NCBI RefSeq assembly: GCF_002878395.1
Contig: NC_061121.1
Span: 11,769,464-11,833,463 of the forward strand
Length of the DNA: 64,000 bases
Source of the DNA: Capsicum annuum
Taxonomy: Eukaryota; Streptophyta; Magnoliopsida; Solanales; Solanaceae
Direction: 5' to 3'
Part shown: positions 1 to 11,459 of the stretch, piece after piece
Layout of the letters: every line of letters begins with the position of its first letter
Numbering within the stretch: the first letter of the stretch is position 1
Translations under genes and position numbers: made by a program
The notes under the pieces: generated by a model
The model's database searches: none
What the model saw: only the letters and a program-made list of their open reading frames with translations
What the model was told of the DNA's origin: nothing

Positions 1-935
1 TATACAAGATAATCATGTAATTCAAAACTTGAAAAAAATTCATAATCTCATAAACTTGAAATATAGCAAAATAATATGAATTCATCTTGGAAATACGAAA
101 TTCTTCAAGAAAATCTAAAATTTTTGGACACAAGAATGAAAGAGTGTTCTTGTTCAAACCCCACATACCTTGATTTATGAACTTAGATGGATGACTTGCT
201 TTGGAGACTTCTTTTATGCTTTTGAGGAAGGATTCTTGAAGCTTGTGATTTGGAAAACTTGATTCTAAACTCAATTTGGGAAAAGAATGGTGAACTTTTG
301 AGATTTTTGGAAGAGGATTTGGATGTTTAGGGTTTTCTTTTGAGGGAAATTGATGAAAAATAAGCATAAGTTGCAACAAAACAACCTTAATATTTAGTTT
401 CCACGACTTGGGATACGGGCAAAAAGACTAGATTGCCCCTGGATTTTAAAATTTATAATAGGTATGCCGTATCAGCCTTCACTGCATCGTGGCGATGGGT
501 CCATCGCTATACCTATCGCGATGAGTCACTGGTTTGGACAAGTGTGGATTTAGGGTTCATCGTGATGACCCACTGGAAAGTGACAAACGTGGATTTAATA
601 CTCACCGCGACATGCCAACCCTCTCATTGCCATACTCACTGCGACGTGGTGTAATCATGGTGAGCCTCTGGAAATTGACAATTGCAAAATTGATCTCCAT
701 CGCGACTCGAGGGCTTGCCTGACAGGAATCCTGAGTACTAAAAGTGGTCTAACTTCTTCTCCGAGTTTCTGTTTTCAACGTGCCATATATAAACAGAAAG
801 CTCATTCAATTTTCCACATGATAAAAAGTTAAAATTAGGGAAATTATATATGCTTTAAACATTACTCAGTTAGGAAGTCACTTTTAACTCTTCTAGAGAT
901 GAAAAATAGGCTTAAGGAATGTTCGGGGTATTACA
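1..935 (-). repeat. 3' LTR of the gypsy element (partial, window-truncated)
   Basis: This matches the inner part of the full LTR at 5990-8338 over most of its length. In element orientation it begins at 935 with TGTAATACCCCGAACATTCC. The rest of the LTR, about 1.4 kb, must lie left of base 1. Short ORFs here are non-coding LTR sequence. Confidence 0.85.
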
Positions 936-951
936 ATATCTCTCCCTTGGG
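936..951 (-). other. Polypurine tract of the gypsy element
   Basis: Read on the minus strand, the bases immediately before the 3' LTR are purine-rich (CCCAAGGGAGAGATAT), as expected for the plus-strand primer of reverse transcription. Confidence 0.65.
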
Positions 952-1200
952 AACATTCATCCTCGAATGTCACCTGTTGGACTAAGAATACTAAATAAAA
1001 CTAGAGATAAGCAGTTGAACACTTGTTAAATTGACTCTATCTCATTCAAAACCTTGAATACTTCAAGAATGCACGAACTCATAATGAGAATAGCTATATA
1101 GCTGAAACTTTTAATAGAAAAGGATGAATTAAGAAAGAATAATACCTTCGGCTTGATCTGAACTTGCGGAGAAGAGGTGCGAGTACTTGGTTCGTATATC

Positions 1201-2230
1201 TTATTTCTTTTCCCAAGTAGCGCTCTCAACTGACTGGTTCTGCCATAAAACTTTTACCAATGACACTTCTTTGTTCCTTAGTCTACGAACTTGATGATCT
1301 AGAATCTCAATCGGAACCTCTTCAAACAAAAGGCTAGCATGAATATCAGTGCTCTCCGAAGGACCTACTATCACAGAATCACCAATGTGCTTTCTAAACA
1401 TGGAAACATGAAAGACAGGATGAATAACTGATAGTTCTGCAGGCAACTCAACTTCATAGGCTACTTTCCCAACCCGACTCAAAATTCTATAAGGGCCAAC
1501 ATACCATGGGACTAAGCTTCCCCTTTTTCCTAAACCTTTTCACCCCTTTCATGGGCAAAATTTTTAGATACACCAAATCGTTAACTTCAAACTCAAGGTC
1601 TCTACGTCTCACAGCGGCATATGACTTTTGACGACTCTGAGCTGTCTTTAACCTTTCTCTAATCAACTTCACCTTCGTCATCGCCTCAAATACTGCATCA
1701 GGTCCAACCAAAGTAGCTTCACCAACTTCAAACCATCCTATGAGTGATTTACATATTCTACTATATAAATCCTAAAATGGTGCCATCTTGATACCAGCAT
1801 GGTAACTATTATTATACGCAAACTCTATCAAAGGCAAATGCTCATCCCAACTTTCTTTGAAATCAAGAGCATATGCCCTCAACATACCCTTCAAAGTTTG
1901 AATGGTCCTCTCAGCCTAACCATCAGTCTATGGAAGATATATGAAACTCAAATAAACTTGGGTACCAAGACCTTTCTGAAATGCCCTCCAAAACTGAGAA
2001 GTGAACTGAGTACCCCTATCCGAAATGATAGACAAGGGAACTCCGTACAACCTGACTAATTCCTGAATATACAATCTAGCATAATCCTCGAACATATAAG
2101 ACATATGCACAGGCAAGAAATGCGCTGACTTAGTCAGCCTGTCAACCACAACCCAAATGGAATCATAATGGCACCGAGAAAGAGGTAAACCAGTCACAAA
2201 ATCTATATTCACCTCTTCCTACATCTAAGT
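1201..2230 (-). pseudogene. gypsy integrase and chromodomain remnant
   Basis: Reading leftward, 2212-1928 encodes an integrase core with the start of the catalytic domain (MNIDFVTGLPLSR, VVVDRLTKSAHF) and the second acidic motif (IISDRGTQFTS). After a frame break, 1711-1487 gives the linker and C-terminal integrase region (VNDLVYLKILPMKGVKRF). Then 1482-1201 gives VELPAELSVIHPVFHVSMF and a chromodomain-like end (ILDHQVRRLRNKEVSLVKVL, then WQNQSVESATWE). Such C-terminal chromodomains mark plant chromoviruses and are thought to guide integration. Stops and frame changes separate the parts, so no functional integrase is made. Confidence 0.85.
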
Positions 2231-2401
2231 GGGTATAATAAACTCTTGCATCACACCACCAAGTATCTGGTGCTCTACCTTAACCTACTGGCATATTGCA
2301 CACTTTTCCATGAACACTGCTATATCTTTCTTCATACCGCTCCACCAATAAACTTCCCGTAAGTTATGGTACATATTGGTAGTGCCGGGATGAAAGGAAT
2401 A

Positions 2402-4010
2402 TCACGGGCCATGCACTTCAGCCATAATTCTCTGTCTCAGACTATCAACATTAGGAACACACAATCTACCTTGCAATCTCAATACACCATCTCCCCATTG
2501 GGAGAAAACCTCTACTTTTTGGTCCTTAACTGACTTTTTCAGTCCGACCAAACTAGCATCTAAGTCTTGCTTCTTCTTCACTTCCGAAACTAAGAAGGAT
2601 TCAGAACTACTCTGCACCAAGATACTCCCCTCAGTGAAATCAAGCATTCTAACCCCCAATCTTTCCAAATGATGCACATCATGAGCTAACTCTTCCTTAC
2701 CCTTCTCTATATGAGCAACACTGCCCATAGACAACCTGCTCAGGGAATCTACCACTACATTGGCCTTGCCCAGATGAAACAGCATGCTCATATCATAATC
2801 TTTTAACAACTCTAACCATCTAATCTGCCTAAGATTTAACTCCCTTTGAGAAAACACATACTGTAGGATTTTGTGATCAGTAAACATATCGACATGCACA
2901 CCATAAAGGTAGTGCCTTCAGATTTTCAAAGCAAAGACCACAACAGCTAACTCAAGATCATAGGTTGGGTAATTCTTCTCATGAGACTTCAACTCTCTAG
3001 AGGCATAAGCCATAACCTTAACCTTTTGCATCAACACAACCCAAACGAACTCTAGATAAATCACAATACACCACAAAACCATCCGTACCATCATGCAAAG
3101 TCAACACTGGGGAAGAAGTGGGTCTAGTCTTCAACTCCTAAAAACTCTTCTCACAAGAATCTGACCACAGGAACTTAACTTTATTTTGAGTCAATCGGGT
3201 CATGGGAGATGCAATAGAAGAGAAACCATCAATAAAACGGCGGTAATAGCCAGCTAGACCTAAGAAACTCCTAACATTAGATGGAGAGATCGCTCCAGAC
3301 CAATTTTTTATAGCTTCGGTCTTTAGGGGATCAACTCTAATGCCTTTGGCTGAAATAATATGACCCATAAAAGCTACGAACCTTATCAAAAGCTCACACT
3401 TGCTGAATTTGGCGAACAACTAGTGATCTCTAAGAGTTTGCAAGATAATTCTAAGGTGATCTGCATGGTCACCCTCACTTTGGGAATACACAAGGATGTC
3501 GTCTATAAACACATTGACAAACATGTCAAGGTACTATTTGAACACTCAATTCATGAGGTCCATGAAAGCCACTAGAGCATTGGTTAGCCCAAAGGACATG
3601 ACAAAAAATGCAAAATGACCATAACAGGTTCAAAAGACTATCTTTAGAATATCATATTCCCTAACTTTAAGTTAATGATAGACAAATCTAAGGTCTATAT
3701 TGGAAAAGTAACTTACACCTTGCAATTGATCAAATAAATCATTAATTCTAGAAAGAGGGTACTTGTTTTTTACTGTGATTTTATTAAGATGACGATAGTC
3801 GATGAACATACACCAGGAACCATCTTTCTTCTGCATGAATAGTACAGGTGCACCCTAAGAAGACACACTAGGCTTTATGAAACCTTTATCTAGAAGATCT
3901 TTTAGTTGCTCTCTCAACTCTTTAAGCTCTGCGGGTGCCATACGGTAGGGAGGAATAGAAATAGGCTGAGTGTCGAGAAGAAGATCAATCCCGAATTATA
4001 TCTCTCTATC
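2402..4010 (-). pseudogene. gypsy reverse transcriptase and RNase H remnant
   Basis: On the minus strand, about 3960-3140 carries RT motifs: [31 protein letters not shown], and the catalytic box [13 protein letters not shown] with FIDD encoded by 3498-3509. The connection region [15 protein letters not shown] follows at about 3240. RNase H sequence (DHKILQYVFSQRELNLRQIR, WLELLKDYDM) lies at 2890-2780, and the integrase zinc-binding region begins near 2400. The RT catalytic aspartates are still visible, but several stops (for example near 3855 and 3570) and frameshifts break the polyprotein. Confidence 0.85.
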
Positions 4011-4700
4011 GGGAGGTACCCCTGGGAGATCTTCCAAAAAAATCAGGAAACTCATTTACGATGTTGACCGACTGCATAGTTGGAGCCTCAGACTTAGTGT
4101 CTTTAACTTTAATTAAGTTATAGATGAAACCTTTGGATATAAGCTTTTTGGCTTTTAGATATGAGATAAAATGACTCTTGGGGGATACTAACTTTCGGAC
4201 CACTCAAAGACAGGCTCATCAGGAAATTAAAACTTAACCACATGAGTTCAGCAACCTATAGATGCATAACAAGAGTGAAGCTAGTCCATACCCAGAATGA
4301 GATCAAAATCAACCATAACCAACACTATTAGATCAGTAAATATGACTCTATGAAAGACAGTAATAGGATATTTTCTATACACCTGCCTAACAACAATGGA
4401 CTCCCCTACTGGGGTAGAAACTAGAATAGGCTCAGAGATATTTTTAGGACTCATATCAAAATTCACAACAACCAATGGTGTCACATAAGAAAAACTTAAC
4501 TCGGGATCCAACAATACATAAACATCAAAGTAAAATACGCGAAGCATACCAGTAATAACATCGGTAGAATCCTCCTGCTCATGACAGAAAAGTAAGGCAT
4601 AGAATCTGTTATGGCGCTGACCACCAGTAGTGCTAGAAGAAGCACCCTATAGAAGAGTTGGACGAGCTGCAGGAGTTGGTGTACTAGTGGCCTGTGCCTG
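4006..4700 (-). pseudogene. gypsy aspartic protease remnant
   Basis: The minus-strand reading at 4547-4281 gives VYVLLDPELSFSYVTP, the retropepsin active-site region. The aspartate is kept, but the usual glycine after it is changed (DPE rather than a D-S/T/P-G type triplet). The segment down to 4006 is the linker between protease and RT, in a different frame. Probably inactive. Confidence 0.7.
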
Positions 4701-5775
4701 AGGTTAGGTATCTCTGCTTCCCTGCCTGGTATGTAGGCACTCTCTAAGTCTGTGGCCCATCTTTCCACAACTGAAACAACCTCTCTGCTTAGCCAAACAC
4801 TCACTTGAATGGGTCCTGCCACACTTAGCACAAGGAGGAAAATTAGGCCTATTACCTACGTTGTTCTGGGATTTAAACATAGCAGGCCTATTTCCTTACT
4901 CCTGCCTATCTCTGGGTGTAGGAGAACTAGCGGATGAAGCTGCTGGAATGGATGAACGAATCTAAAACTGAGGACGGTTCCCTCCATAGGACCTAGCCTG
5001 ACCATACGCATGCTGCTCGGATCTAGCTCTCTTATTTCTCCTTACTCTATCTCTCTCCCTTATCTTATTTACCTCTATATGTTGTACATGTATCATCAAT
5101 CTAGACAGGTCCATATCCATGTTTAACATAGCAGTCCTGCACTCTTTCAACACTAAACCAGAAACACCTATGACAAACTTGCTCATACTAGAGTGGGAGT
5201 CAGCAATCAAATCAAGAGCATATTTGGATAACTAGTTGAACTTCAAGTAGTACTCCTTAATAGTCATGGAGCCTACCTTAATTTCATAAACTCCTCTACT
5301 TTTTCTTACCTCATTTCTAACGAAAAGAACTTATCCAAGAACGCATCTTGAAAACCTTGCCAAGTAATAGGGGCATCATCTTCTCCTCTACTCTTCTTCC
5401 ATGCTACAACCCAGTCATAAGAAATATTTTCAATCCGTAAGATGCCAACTCAGCACTTTCTTCCTCAGACACACACATTACCTGCATGATCTTTCTCACC
5501 TCCTCAAGGTATATCTATGGATCCTCACCTGCCTTAGACCCATAGAAATCTGGCGGATTCATCCGTATGAAATCACGAATCCTGGCAGCAGCTAAATCAC
5601 CTTCCTACTACTGTAGATATGTGGCCTAGCTATTGGCCCGAACATTCTTAGTGACTTCTTAGGATAGCACCTGAAAAACTGCCCGAAACTCTGCATGGGA
5701 CATATTTTTATTTAAGGGATTAGCAGGCTGAGACTGCTAATAATTATTGTTTTGATGGACTTGAAGAGGAGGCAT
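4700..5775 (-). pseudogene. gypsy gag remnant with zinc knuckle
   Basis: The likely gag start is the ATG at 5775-5773 (MPPLQVHQNNNY), but an in-frame TAG follows after 12 codons. Downstream (5210-4962) lies the capsid C-terminal part (ISGLVLKEC-like text, then RRNKRARSEQHAYGQARS). A CCHC-type knuckle with CFSCGKMGHRLREC is readable near 4790-4740. Gag normally forms the particle core and binds RNA. Internal stops make it a pseudogene. Confidence 0.75.
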
Positions 5776-5961
5776 TTTATGAAATAAGAGAGAACGAATT
5801 AATAGCTGAGAGATACAAATTTAAGCACGATAGACTCTAAAAGAAAGAAATGACTTTTTCCTAAACATTTCGTATCCTCTTGCTCATAGATGTGGCGCGC
5901 TACACACTGGTGATCAAGACTCTACTTAACATGGCTTGTCAGACTCCCTAAGACTTCTTAA

Positions 5962-5981
5962 ACCTTAGGCTATGATACCAA
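5962..5981 (-). other. Primer binding site of the gypsy element (tRNA-Met type)
   Basis: Just inside the 5' LTR the minus strand reads TTGGTATCATAGCC. This resembles the plant initiator tRNA-Met PBS (TGGTATCAGAGCC) and fixes the orientation of the element. Confidence 0.75.
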
Positions 5982-5989
5982 GTTCTTAA

Positions 5990-8338
5990 TGCCCCAAAAA
6001 CGAATCTCGAGATGTCACACAGTGCTTAAGGCTACAAGTAGACCCAAGCTAACCCTTTGACCCTACTACTACATGTACAGCTAACTTAAAGATGAATAAA
6101 AAATAACTGGTACTATTATATCATAATATAAGAAATACAGAGAAAATACTTTATTTGAACAACCATAATACTGGAAGTCTCAACATACTGACAATCTGAC
6201 AACTAGTCTGACAAAGCCTCTACTACTTAAGAACTAGAGAGCCATTGGGATAGGTCCCCAACTGACTTATACTCAACTGAAAAGAAATTAACAACTACTA
6301 GATAAACTGAATATCTGAAGATAACTGGTCCTTGAACTATGAGGACTCACCACTGTGGAGATGTAGATAAAGGCACTCGAGGATCACTGATGAGGCTGGG
6401 ACTGAGCACCTGAACCTACATTATGAGACAATGTAGCATACAGACGTATATGTGGATCATTACTTTGGGAATGTACTGAGCATATGGGGGTGTATGCAAA
6501 TAAATAATCAATATCACAAGTCTTCATAGAAAACCTGCATGCTATAATAGATGACTCACATAGCTTTAATAAAATTCTCATAAACTGTGGTTAGGAAATA
6601 GATAATAGAAATCACATAAGTCATTTCACATTATTCTGGATCTATATTATTTCTTTGTTCTCAACTTGTAAATTAGATAAAATCTTAAAAGATTAACTTT
6701 CAGGACATAAGCTATAATCTCATGAAAATAAGAAACTTCTTTGGAACTTAATAATCATGACACTTGAAAACTTTAAAAATTATAGGGTCATAACCTTCAG
6801 AATCAATATACCTTCAAACTTACACTTTTAGCTTAAGGATAGTGAAACTTCTTTAAAACTCAAGAACTTGATACTTTAGGAACTTTAAGACTTGAGACTC
6901 TAGAAAACTTAAGAGACTTTGGGACACTTGGGACTTGGGATTATATAACTTTGGGAATTTTTTCTAATTGACATAAATTATGTGAGCTACATAAATTCCA
7001 ACGTCTTGCCCACATTGGGGAGAGCTGTTCTATCCTTGCCATCGGAGTAGAACCTTAACTTTTAGTGATCACTAGCTTAACCCACTTGGGGTAAATTAGA
7101 AATCTGTGGGGGCACGTAGTTCTAGGGCATGAGACTCGAGATCAAGCCCAACTCAGTGCTAAATACTACTCCCTTACTTAGCTCAGAACTTTCAGAAAAT
7201 CCACCTTAAACAATTCAACAATATGTATGGGAGCCAATATTCTTCCCCTTTATCTCAAATCAAAATGATGTGGATTTCTTTCTTAGCTTAGGATTAAAAC
7301 TCAATTCTTTCTTGAAATCTTGATAGACTTTTCATCAAATCTTTAGAATCTCAAAAACATGGAAATATAAGTACACTTTAAGGAGTATCAATAATTCATT
7401 CTCAAAGACTCACAATTTCACACTAAGGCTCAATCCATGACAACAAATCTTGGAGATTCTTGAAAATATAGTATCAATATAGGAATATGCAATTTATATC
7501 ATGAACTCTCAACTTGGGCACAAGAATAAAAGAGTGTTCTTGTTCAAATCCCACATATCTTGATTTATGAACTTAGATGGATGACTTGCTTTGGAGACTT
7601 CTTTTATGCTTTTGAGGGAGGATTCTTGAAGCTTGTGATTTGGAAAACTTGATTCTTAACTCAATTTGGGAAAAAAATAGTGAAATTTTGAGAATTTTGG
7701 AAGAGGATTTGGGTGCTTGGGATTTTATTTTGAGGGAAATTGATGAAAAATGAGCATAAGTTGCTCAAAAATGACCTTAATCTTCTATTTCCACGAATTA
7801 CGATACGGGTAAAAAGACTAGATTGCCCCTGGATTTTAAAATTCATAAAAGGTACGCCATTTCAGCCTTCACTGCATTGCGGCGATGGGTCCATATCTAT
7901 ACCCATTGCAATGAGTCACTGGTTTGGACAATTTTTTATTTGGGGTTCATCGCAATGTGGGGCAATCGCGATGACCCACTGAAAAGTAACAAACGTGGAT
8001 ATAATAATCACCACGATACGCCAACCCTCTCATTGCTATATTCACCACAACGCATTATTATTACGGTGAGCCTCTGGAAATTGACAGTTGCGAAATTGAT
8101 CTCCATCGTAACGTGATGGCTTTCCTAATTAGAATCCCGAGTACTAAAAATGCTCTAACTTCTTCTCTGAGTGTTCATTTTCGACGTGCCATATATCAAC
8201 GGAAAGCTAATTTAACTTCCCACATAATAAAAAGTTGAGATTAGGGAAATTCTATGCCTTAAATATTACTTACTTAGGAGGTCACTTCTAAATCATCTAG
8301 AGATGAAAAATAGGCTTAAGGAATGTTTGGGGTATTAC
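5990..8338 (-). repeat. 5' LTR of the gypsy element (about 2.35 kb)
   Basis: It begins (plus strand) TGCCCC near the PBS and ends ...GGTATTAC at 8338, just before LINE sequence. It shares long identity with 1-935. The terminal base differs from the canonical TG/CA end at the right edge. No convincing host gene is seen in it. Confidence 0.8.
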
Positions 8339-8345
8339 CCAAGGT

Positions 8346-10260
8346 CAGCTGGATCATAGGTGGATTTTTTAGATGATTGCATGAATAGATTATAAGTGTC
8401 CTTTGAGGAAAAATTTCCTTTTGGAGATGTATTCCAGAAGAAAGAATCAACTCTTGGATTGGATTGTTTTACGTAAGTATTGTGGATAAGATTTTATATT
8501 TCCGTAGGAATTGTAGCTGACATAATAGAGAAATTCCAAACTCCATGTGAGAGGATATGGCTTACTTTTTGTTGTAAGTCATCTAAAGTTAGAGGATCTT
8601 GGAGGTGGTCGAGTAGACCACTATTATTGAAGAACCATCTATCATGCCAAAGGTTAATATTTTCCCCATTTCCTACATTTCATGATACACCCTTACAAAA
8701 ATTGTGGTTGTTCCTGCTGATACTTTTCCAAATGTAGGAGTCTGTGGGTTTATGAAAGATAGTATTATTGGAAATTCTATTCTTATATTTTGCCTGTAGA
8801 ATTTTTACCCATAGATTAGAGGTATTTTTCATAAGTCTCCAGATGAGGCTCAAAATTAGAGCTGAGTTTTTCCCTTTAGCTGTATGGATCCCCAATCCAC
8901 CTTTATTTTTAGGCCTAGTAACAAGTTTCCAGTTAGCTAGATGGATTTTTCTTTTTTCGTTGGTAGAACCCCAAAGAAAGTTATCTTGAATTCTATCGAT
9001 GCTTTCGGTTATATTTTTGCGAAGCACATTTATTTGCATAGCATAAGTAGTATTGGAGTTTAACACAGACTTGATTAAGGTAGTTCTTCCTGCTATGGAG
9101 AGGAATTTTTTTTCTATCCACTAAGCTTACTATTCATTTTGTCAATGATAAATTGGTAATCCTTCTTTATTGGATGGAGTTTGGTCATTGGAAGGCCAAG
9201 GTATTTTCCAAAGTCGTTAGTTGCCTAGATTTGTAGAATAAATGAGATGGATAAGGCAACTAATGGAGTTGTATTATTGGAGAATAAAATTCTTGATTTT
9301 GTGAAGTTTATTTTTTGTCCAGACATCTCTCCAAAATATTTGAAAACTGACAGAATATAGTTAGCATTATCTATTTTTGCTTTTGCAAAAACGATAAGGT
9401 CGTCTGCAAAGAGTAAGTGCGTTAGAGATGGCGCTGCAGGAGTAATTTTTATGGCATCTTATTGTCTTTGCATTGATACTTGAAAAATAAGTCTAGATAG
9501 AGATTCCATGCATATTATGAAAAGATAAGGTGATAGAGGGTCCCCCTATCTTATCCCTCTCGACGGTTGAAAAAGTTTAGTCAGCTTTCCATTTATTAGA
9601 ATGGAGATAGAAGAAGAAGTAACACAGTTCATAATTAGAGAAATTAATTCTTCTGGAAAATTAAGGCTAGATAGTGAGAATCGTATAAAGGACCATTTAA
9701 TTCTGTCAAACGTCTTTTCTAACTCAATTTTGATCATCATTTTGCAAAGATGTCCCTTTGTTTTATTGAGAGAATGAATAGCTTTCTGAACAATAATAGC
9801 GTTATCCAAAGCTCGTCTATTAGGAATAAAGCTACTTTGAGTCGGGTCACTAATCTTATCTAGGAAAAGTCTGATTCTATTGACAATGATCTTAGAGATC
9901 GTCTTGTAGATAGTATTACAAAGACTTATAGATCGCTAATGAGTGACTTGTTCCAACATAGTCTTTTTTTGTATAAGGATAATGTTAGTTTGATTAATTT
10001 TCAGGTTGATGTGTTTCGAGGAGAACGCATCCATACAAGTTTTAATAATGGAGAAATTAGTGTCCTCCCAAAATTTTTGAAAGAAAATGGGATGTAGCTC
10101 ATCTGGTCCCGGGGCTTTCAATGGTTTGAATGATTTAATGGCTTTGTTGATCTCATTGATCGTAATCGTCTTATTGAGAATTTGATGGTCATTATCTAAG
10201 AGTGTATTACCCTCAGAACCTTTAGTATGGGGCAATTCATTAACTCGGTTGTGTAAACAT
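8346..10260 (-). pseudogene. LINE ORF2: reverse transcriptase remnant
   Basis: On the minus strand 10235-9936 gives the RT N-terminal motif (INKAIKSFKPLKAPGPDELH). Next, 9809-9546 gives KTKGHLCKMMIKIELEKTFD and LTKLFQPSRGIR. The catalytic box reads LLFADDLIVFAKA, with FADD encoded by 9399-9410. The post-RT region at 9066-8680 includes FLWGSTNEKRKIHLANW and NKGGLGIHTAKGKN, typical of plant L1 ORF2 before the zf-RVT domain. Several frameshifts and stops occur, so it is non-functional. Confidence 0.85.
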
Positions 10261-10479
10261 GTTTAAAGTGTTTTTTGATTATTTTTTAATCTCTTTAGGA
10301 TTGAACGACCAGTTACCGACTGAATCAACTAGTCCTACGATTTTATTTCTACATCTTTTTTTATAGAAGAGATGTTGAAGAATCTGGAATTTGCATCACC
10401 ATCTAGCATCTATTGAATTCTAGATTTCAGTTTCCAGAAGTCCTCTTCTTGTTTTAGAATGCTATTAAAATCACGACGA

Positions 10480-11445
10480 AGAGTTGATTATAGATTGTAG
10501 TGAAAAATAAATTTTCTAGTCGGGTCCATTTTTTGGAGGCCATTCATTCTGGCTAAAATTATCCTTTTTGTAAAGGTTACCAAAAATCTCCTTATTCCAA
10601 CTGGTCGCATCATTCTTAAAACGAATAGCAGTGTTAAGGTAGTTGTAATTATCGCGCCTACTATTTTTATCAATGTTTTTTAAATCAGGGTGGTGTAGCC
10701 ACATAGTTTCAAAATGAAAGTCTGAAGTAGCTATCTTATCACTTCTAATAAGATTTAGTAAAAGAGGGCAGTGGTCTGAATGAACTCTAGGTAAGTGCGT
10801 TACTTTTGAGTCAGGAAAAAAGTTAAGCTATAACGGATTACAAAGGAAGCAATCAAGTCTTTCCATAATAATACTAGAGTGGTTTTTATGCATATTGGTC
10901 CAAGTAAATTTTGGGCCAACAAAACCTAAGTCTATCATATGAAAATTATTGATTCAGTCAAGAAAATTAGCGATTCTTCTATTGTCAGCTCCATACCCAC
11001 CAAACTTTTCTAATGTATTAGTATCTTCATTAAAGTCACCTCTCATTAGCCATGGGACATCAATTTTTGTGGCTATATCATTCAAATTTTTCCATAGAAT
11101 ATTTTTGTTGTGATAACTATTTCTAGCATAAATAATAATAAGAGTTCATGGTGTAGTATTTGGACTTACCTGGAGGCTTGCATATATCTCCTGCTTTGTG
11201 AGTACTAGTGGATTCATAATTTATTCATTGTTATTCCAACAATTAGCTATACCACCTGAGTATCCTGTAACCGGCACATGTATTACGTCCGTGAATGGTA
11301 AAAGTTGCATGAGAGGTTCTTGATCCGATAACTTAGTTTTTGTGAGCGCTAGTATTGTGGGATTATGAGCAGCTATAATTTCCAGTACATTTCTTCTAAA
11401 GGCCGGACTATTCGCGTCTCTATAGTTCCAGATGATAATCTTCAT
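10480..11445 (-). pseudogene. LINE ORF2: endonuclease (EEP) remnant
   Basis: ORF2 probably starts at the ATG at 11445-11443 (MKIIIWNYRDANSPAFRRNV), a form typical of plant L1 ORF2, where an AP-like endonuclease nicks the target DNA. Further pieces follow: a segment around 11060 with the reading WLMRGDFNEDTN, and at 10704-10488 MWLHHPDLKNIDKN. The usual glutamate in the first catalytic motif is not clean (TKTKLSDQEP). Frame breaks split the domain. Confidence 0.75.
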
Positions 11446-11459
11446 GGATGGTTGTAATT

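Larger units (their letters stand above)
1..8338 (-). mobile_element. Ty3/gypsy chromovirus (Tekay/Del-like), degenerate, 3' LTR cut by window edge
   Basis: The element reads right to left. Its 5' LTR is at 5990-8338, the PBS next to it, and gag, protease, RT/RNase H, integrase and chromodomain remnants follow from 5775 down to 1200. The PPT and the start of the 3' LTR lie at 949-935. The two LTRs are recognised by long near-identical stretches, for example 131-330 against 7511-7710 and 840-935 against 8240-8338. The coding region is broken by many stops and frameshifts, so it cannot be autonomous. The chromodomain-like C terminus after the integrase, a PBS matching initiator tRNA-Met and an LTR starting TGTAATACCCC fit the Tekay/Del chromovirus lineage. 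That assignment rests on family knowledge, not on a search. The right end abuts LINE sequence at 8340, so the element probably sits in that LINE. The TSD partner lies left of the window. Confidence 0.85.

Noticed and set aside
10085..10120. Sequence GGGATGTAGCTCATCTGGTCCC, reminiscent of a tRNA 5' end
   Set aside because: No matching acceptor stem, anticodon arm or B box follows. It is LINE reverse-transcriptase coding sequence on the minus strand.
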